A stretch of DNA of 64,000 nucleotides from Mucilaginibacter sp. OK283 (lineage in GTDB: Bacteria > Bacteroidota > Bacteroidia > Sphingobacteriales > Sphingobacteriaceae), in the NCBI RefSeq assembly GCF_900110415.1, contig NZ_FODR01000005.1, positions 248,001-312,000 of the forward strand, given 5' to 3'. The notes beneath the pieces were generated by a model. It saw only the letters and a list, made by a program, of their open reading frames with translations. It searched no databases and was not told the origin of the DNA. Both the position numbers and the translations under genes were made by a program. This document shows, piece after piece, positions 60,039 through 64,000 of this stretch (its first letter is position 1; each line of letters begins with the position of its first letter).

Positions 60039-61736
60039 ATGAAAACCAAATTATTTACCCTGCTTATTGCCGGCACCACTTTAGTTGCTGCCTGCAAGCG
60101 CGAAAAATCGGCTAAGCCCGAGCCCCCTGTAACTAATCCCGGAGGGGCCAAAATTCCGTTGTCCGGATCGCCTGTATCCGCATATGGCACTTTTTATATC
60201 AGTAATGTATCCAGCAGTAAAATCATCGAAATAAATGGCGTAGGCATGTTAAATGATGGCAATGCTGCCCAGCAATACCAATATTTTGGCAGCGGTACGG
60301 CAACAAACCCTAATCAAAAATGGTACATTGTTCAGCAAGGTACCGGCGCCATTACCAGCAGCACCAAATTTAAACTCATGAATGTTGCCAGCGGCAAATA
60401 CCTTGAGGTACCCCTGGCATCTACCACGCCGGGAGTAGGCTTATGGCAGGATAAAACCAATACTAACAATGCGCAGCAATGGTATATCCAATCGGTAGGT
60501 ACCAATGTGTACAAAATTATTAATGTAGGCAACGGCCTGGCGGTAACCAACGAGGGCGCTTCAACCAGTAATGGCACCGCCATAACGCAGGAGCCTTTTG
60601 TATCTGGCAACACCTCCCAGCAATGGGTATTAAACAGCATCACTGCCGAATCATATCGTGATGATGATGTGGTAAACTTTTTTCACCGGGTAAACGGTAC
60701 CGTTGCTTTTGATGAAGGTAAAAGTATTGCCCTTACCTATGGCGCCAATAGCGGCAAGGTACTTTGGATAACCGAGGATGCGTACGCGGCCGATCAGCTG
60801 CAATCAAACGGGCAGTTGTATTGCCAGTTTTTTAAATACCATAATTCGGCTTTATTACAGCCGGCAAGTCATAGCTGGGATCAATCATTAACGCCCAATA
60901 TAACTACTACAAATTCGCCCATTAGCAATTTGGAGATTATTGAAAGCCCCGGTGACCATAACAGTACTTATCGCTGGCCGGGCATTGGGATTGAGGCAGG
61001 CAGCAAGGTTTTGTTGTATACTTATGAATCTGCAAACGGATCGACCCCTGCAAACCAGGCCGTGTACTCCATTAACCAAAATACGGCTGGTTTAAACTGG
61101 GGTGCGGCAACAAGGCTTACGCCAAATGGTATGTCGGGCCAAACTGATGTTGGTTTTTCCAACGGTATGGTGAAAAATCCGGCGGGAGATTCGGTTTATG
61201 TATATGGCAGCAAAAGTGTTTATTTTAATTCATCAAATGTATTCCTGGCGCGGTTTGCGGTGAGCAACCCAACCAGCTGGACATTCTGGACGGGCTCAGG
61301 CTGGTCGGCCAGCCTGCAATCTGCATCAACAGCTGCAATTACGGTTGGTTCGGGCAATACAACGCAGCAAAATGTAATCATATCAAAAGTGAACGGCAAA
61401 TATGTAATGATGCAAATGGATCTGGGTTACTTCTGCGATCCGGGCAATCACAACATTTATATATCTACAGCAAGCAGTCCGAAGGGGCCGTTTACTGCGC
61501 CGCAATTGGTATTTACCATTAATGATATGTACAACGGGCACCTGGCTAAATATTACACGCCGGCAATACATCCCGAGTTTAATAATGGGCATAACGAGCT
61601 TTTGGTTACCTATTGCTTAAATTATAATGCCGATGGTGGCAGCTGCTCAACCCAAACCTGTTTTAATAATAACCAGGACCCCAATTATTACCAGGTGAAA
61701 GGGGTAAGGATACCATATTCGCTGGTGGGATTGTAA
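60039..61736 (+). CDS. Ricin-type lectin plus propeller lipoprotein
   Basis: The start at 60039 gives the lipoprotein signal FTLLIAGTTLVAACKR; an earlier TTG at 59958 is rejected. Residues about 45-205 have three Q-x-W-like repeats (NPNQKWYIVQQG, NAQQWYIQSVG, TSQQWVLNSITA), typical of a ricin B-type beta-trefoil that binds sugars. The C-terminal about 350 residues (DDDVVNFFHRVNGTVAF, GDHNSTYRWPGIGIEAGSKV, NPAGDSVYVYGSKSVYF) look like a DUF5005/DUF4185-type five-bladed propeller related to GH43/GH117 folds. It likely binds or cleaves glycans at the surface. It follows GH92 after 108 bp. Confidence 0.78.
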   Translation: MKTKLFTLLIAGTTLVAACKREKSAKPEPPVTNPGGAKIPLSGSPVSAYGTFYISNVSSSKIIEINGVGMLNDGNAAQQYQYFGSGTATNPNQKWYIVQQGTGAITSSTKFKLMNVASGKYLEVPLASTTPGVGLWQDKTNTNNAQQWYIQSVGTNVYKIINVGNGLAVTNEGASTSNGTAITQEPFVSGNTSQQWVLNSITAESYRDDDVVNFFHRVNGTVAFDEGKSIALTYGANSGKVLWITEDAYAADQLQSNGQLYCQFFKYHNSALLQPASHSWDQSLTPNITTTNSPISNLEIIESPGDHNSTYRWPGIGIEAGSKVLLYTYESANGSTPANQAVYSINQNTAGLNWGAATRLTPNGMSGQTDVGFSNGMVKNPAGDSVYVYGSKSVYFNSSNVFLARFAVSNPTSWTFWTGSGWSASLQSASTAAITVGSGNTTQQNVIISKVNGKYVMMQMDLGYFCDPGNHNIYISTASSPKGPFTAPQLVFTINDMYNGHLAKYYTPAIHPEFNNGHNELLVTYCLNYNADGGSCSTQTCFNNNQDPNYYQVKGVRIPYSLVGL

Positions 61737-61738
61737 CA

Positions 61739-61925
61739 GGAAAAGAGCGGGGAAGGTGCGACTCTCAGCTTGAGAGAGGATTTAACAAGAAAAGAGCGGG
61801 GGAACGTGCGATTCCCCTCTTGAGAGGGGGGAGGGGTGTGTTTATACGGGCGGATAATGAACGCCGGTTAACACACCCCTGCCACCGCCCGGTCTTTCGC
61901 GCCCCCTCTCGAGAGGGGAATGGCA
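61739..61925. repeat. Duplicated and nested palindromic element
   Basis: ATTCCCCTCTTGAGAGGGGG (61811-61830) and its inverse at 61902-61921 match at 19 of 20. Inner GGGGTGTGTT and AACACACCCC add a second pair. GAAAAGAGCGGGG with a nearby copy of CTTGAGAG occurs twice (about 61740-61778 and 61789-61828), so the left end is tandemly duplicated. It lies between the lectin and SGNH genes. Confidence 0.7.
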
Positions 61926-61964
61926 AAGAGAACAGAAAAGAATATAATTTGAACAAACCATACT

Positions 61965-63350
61965 ATGAAGAGAACATTTTTACTATTAGCCGGCATTAGC
62001 CTTTCCATTTGGGCCAGCGCGCAAAAAATTACCCCTTTTAAGGCGGGTGACAGGGTGGCATTTGTGGGCAACAGCATTACCGATGGCGGACATTACCACT
62101 CGTACATATGGCTGTATTACATGACCCATTACCCCAACGCACGGATAACCTGTTTTAACGCGGGTATTGGCGGCGACGTTATAGGCCAGATTTATGATAG
62201 GTTTGATGATGATGTGCTTGATAAAAAGCCTAACGTTTTAACCCTTACCTGGGGCATGAATGATAGCGGCTATTTTGAGTGGTACCGTGCCGATGCCCAG
62301 GATGTGATGGATAAAAGGATCCAGGGGAGCTATAAATATTACGGCATGCTGGAAGATAAGCTGAAACAATTGCCGTCTATTAAAAAGATCTTTATTTTGG
62401 GTTCTCCATACGATGAAACTTCTAAGTTCACCACAAAAAATATCTATCCTAAGAAAAGTATAGCGTTTTCAAAAATTATCGATTTTCAGCAGGAGGCGGC
62501 TAAAAGAAACGGCTACGGTTATGTAGATTTTTATCACCCCATGGCAGCCATCAACCTGCGCGAACAGGCAAAGGATTCCACTTTTAGCCTTACGCCAAAT
62601 GATAGGGTGCACCCCGATAACGATGGCCATCTGGTGATGGCCTACCTGTTTTTGAAAGCCCAGGGGCTGGATAATCAGTATGTTGCCGATTTAAGCATCA
62701 ATGCCCAAAACAAAAAAGTGTTAAAGGCTGTAAACTGCCGCATCAGTAATATAACAGCCGGTGCAGATTCGGTTGCGTTTAATTACCTGGCCAATTCGCT
62801 GCCATATCCAATCGATACCATTCCGCGTGGTTGGGGCAATCGTAAAAAGCAGGCCGATGCGCTAAAAGTAGTTCCGTTCACCAAAGAGTTTAACCAGGAA
62901 TTGTTGAGCGTTAAAGGCCTTAAGGACGGCGATTACAAGGTGATGATTGACGGCGAGCAGATAGGCAGCTGGTCGGCCCGGCAACTGGCCGATGGCGTTA
63001 ATATGGCCGAAATTACCACAACTCCCCAATACCAGCAGGCCATCCAGGTTCGCGAACTGAACGAAGAGCGTTGGGATATTGAGCGCCGCACAAGAATGTA
63101 TGTTTGGATGCAGTATGATTTTTTAAAGGGCAAAGGTTTGCTGCACAACGATAGCAACGCAGCTATGGATACCGTAAAAAAATACGCTGTAAAAGACATT
63201 TTTGTGAATGGTAATAAAGATAACTATAGCCGCGCCCGCTACAAAAGCCTGCGCGATGCCTGGCAAAAAGAAACGGATGTATTAACCGACCAGATTTATG
63301 CCATTAACAAACCCAAAAATCATCGCATTACCATTATAGCTGCCAAATAA
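61965..63350 (+). CDS. Secreted SGNH/GDSL hydrolase
   Basis: The 461-residue protein has a signal peptide (LLLAGISLSIWASA). The SGNH catalytic blocks are FVGNSITDGGHYHSYI (Ser), NAGIGGDVIGQIYDRF (Gly), TLTWGMNDSGYFEWY (Asn) and NDRVHPDNDGHLVMA (Asp, His). The C-terminal about 170 residues add a non-catalytic domain (TKEFNQELLSVKGLKDGDYK, MIDGEQIGSWSARQL). It probably removes acetyl or other acyl decorations from oligosaccharides, assisting GH92 in the same cluster. It follows the duplicated repeat. Confidence 0.86.
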   Translation: MKRTFLLLAGISLSIWASAQKITPFKAGDRVAFVGNSITDGGHYHSYIWLYYMTHYPNARITCFNAGIGGDVIGQIYDRFDDDVLDKKPNVLTLTWGMNDSGYFEWYRADAQDVMDKRIQGSYKYYGMLEDKLKQLPSIKKIFILGSPYDETSKFTTKNIYPKKSIAFSKIIDFQQEAAKRNGYGYVDFYHPMAAINLREQAKDSTFSLTPNDRVHPDNDGHLVMAYLFLKAQGLDNQYVADLSINAQNKKVLKAVNCRISNITAGADSVAFNYLANSLPYPIDTIPRGWGNRKKQADALKVVPFTKEFNQELLSVKGLKDGDYKVMIDGEQIGSWSARQLADGVNMAEITTTPQYQQAIQVRELNEERWDIERRTRMYVWMQYDFLKGKGLLHNDSNAAMDTVKKYAVKDIFVNGNKDNYSRARYKSLRDAWQKETDVLTDQIYAINKPKNHRITIIAAK

Positions 63351-63377
63351 CCATAACCGGAAAATACCTATACCCAT

Positions 63378-64000
63378 ATGAATAAAAGAACAATAATAGC
63401 CCTTATAGTCTTTTTTATAAGTTTTATAAAGGTTGATGCAGCTACAGTAGATACCGTTTTAACGCACAGTAACGCCATGCGCCAGGATATTAAGGCGGTA
63501 GTAATAAAGCCTGCCGGTTACCAGGCGGGCAAAAAGTTCCCGGTGCTGTACCTGTTGCACGGCTTTAGCGGCAAATACAGCGATTGGATTTTAAAAGTAC
63601 CAGCCATTACCAAACTGGCCGATGAGTATCAAATGATGATAATATGCCCCGATGGCAATTTTGCCGGTTGGTATTTTGATAGCCCTATGAATAAGGATTG
63701 GCAATACGAAACTTATGTTGGAACCGAACTGGTGAACTGGGTTGATAAGCATTACGCAACAATTGCCGATAGGAGCGGGAGGGCCATTACCGGCTTAAGT
63801 ATGGGTGGGCACGGTGCCATGTACATTGCCTTTAAGCACCAGGATACTTTTGGCGCGGCGGGCAGCATGAGCGGCGCGCTGGATATCAGGCCCTTTTCGG
63901 ATGCGTTTGGTATTGAGCAGGTGTTGGGAAAATACAGCCAATACCCCGAACGGTGGGAAAAAAACAGCGTTATCAATATGATATACCTGTTGAAGCCAAA
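63378..64000 (+). CDS. Alpha/beta hydrolase esterase, D-type (3' end missing)
   Basis: The first 207 codons are in the window and the gene runs off the right edge. It has a signal peptide (RTIIALIVFFISFIKVDAA) and the esterase D/feruloyl esterase fold (PF00756): FPVLYLLHGFSGKYSDWILK with the oxyanion-hole HGF, IICPDGNFAGWYFDS, and the nucleophile Ser in ITGLSMGGHGAMYIAFKHQD (near residue 142). The catalytic Asp and His lie beyond the edge. It begins 27 bp after the SGNH gene and is a likely partner for removal of acetyl or feruloyl groups. Confidence 0.9.
   Translation, partial: MNKRTIIALIVFFISFIKVDAATVDTVLTHSNAMRQDIKAVVIKPAGYQAGKKFPVLYLLHGFSGKYSDWILKVPAITKLADEYQMMIICPDGNFAGWYFDSPMNKDWQYETYVGTELVNWVDKHYATIADRSGRAITGLSMGGHGAMYIAFKHQDTFGAAGSMSGALDIRPFSDAFGIEQVLGKYSQYPERWEKNSVINMIYLLKP

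Overview
The window is chromosomal DNA of a Bacteroidota member. It is most likely a Sphingobacteriaceae species close to Mucilaginibacter or Pedobacter. This is inferred from two SusC/SusD loci, FecI/FecR regulation, a hybrid two-component polysaccharide sensor, lipoproteins with a cysteine directly before lysine or serine-rich tails, weak Shine-Dalgarno sites, TAnnTTTG-like promoter boxes, and many short palindromic intergenic repeats.

From 1 to about 32.3 kb the region is housekeeping and small accessory genes: a truncated haemoglobin start (cut by the window edge), a MarR regulator with a palindromic operator and an MFS exporter, an isochorismatase-fold hydrolase, YitT, two VOC proteins, SGNH esterases, an acyl-CoA thioesterase, FabH, MetE under a cobalamin riboswitch, a PAP2 phosphatase, an intradiol-dioxygenase-like lipoprotein followed by an unknown protein and a YhaK-like bicupin, TatA, aspartate kinase joined to a DUF3298-like lipoprotein, YggS, MutS2, succinyl-CoA:3-ketoacid CoA-transferase (two subunits), uridine kinase, a LysM/RlpA-like protein, Dps, an AraC regulator, a DUF695-like protein and tRNA-Gln(CTG) with a strong terminator.

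From 32.7 kb to the right edge the window is devoted to glycan use. Locus A (32.7-40.2 kb, + strand) is ECF sigma, FecR anti-sigma, an STN-bearing SusC, SusD and a FAS1-like lipoprotein. Locus B (40.3-56.9 kb, - strand) is a hybrid sensor/AraC regulator, SusC, SusD, a giant FG-GAP/UnbV lipoprotein, a vanadium-haloperoxidase-like PAP2 lipoprotein and a GH35 beta-galactosidase. A third set (57.6-64 kb, + strand) is a GH92 alpha-mannosidase, a ricin-type lectin/propeller lipoprotein, an SGNH esterase and a truncated alpha/beta esterase. Together they suggest capture and trimming of galactose- and mannose-containing, esterified glycans.

The most unusual structure is at 24095-24594. A four-helix-bundle (23S rRNA intervening-sequence/Avd-like) gene sits between the two CoA-transferase subunit genes, enclosed by a 36-bp near-perfect inverted repeat that supplies the stop codon of the upstream subunit. 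A 72-bp ORF-less copy with the same two ends lies 1.1 kb downstream at 25690-25761. This looks like an intervening-sequence-type element living in a protein-coding operon, with a miniature derivative. Several other nested palindromes (3.6, 5.5, 12.9, 15.7, 61.8 kb) show that small mobile-looking repeats are common here, and one appears to have been absorbed into the N-terminus of an acetyltransferase.
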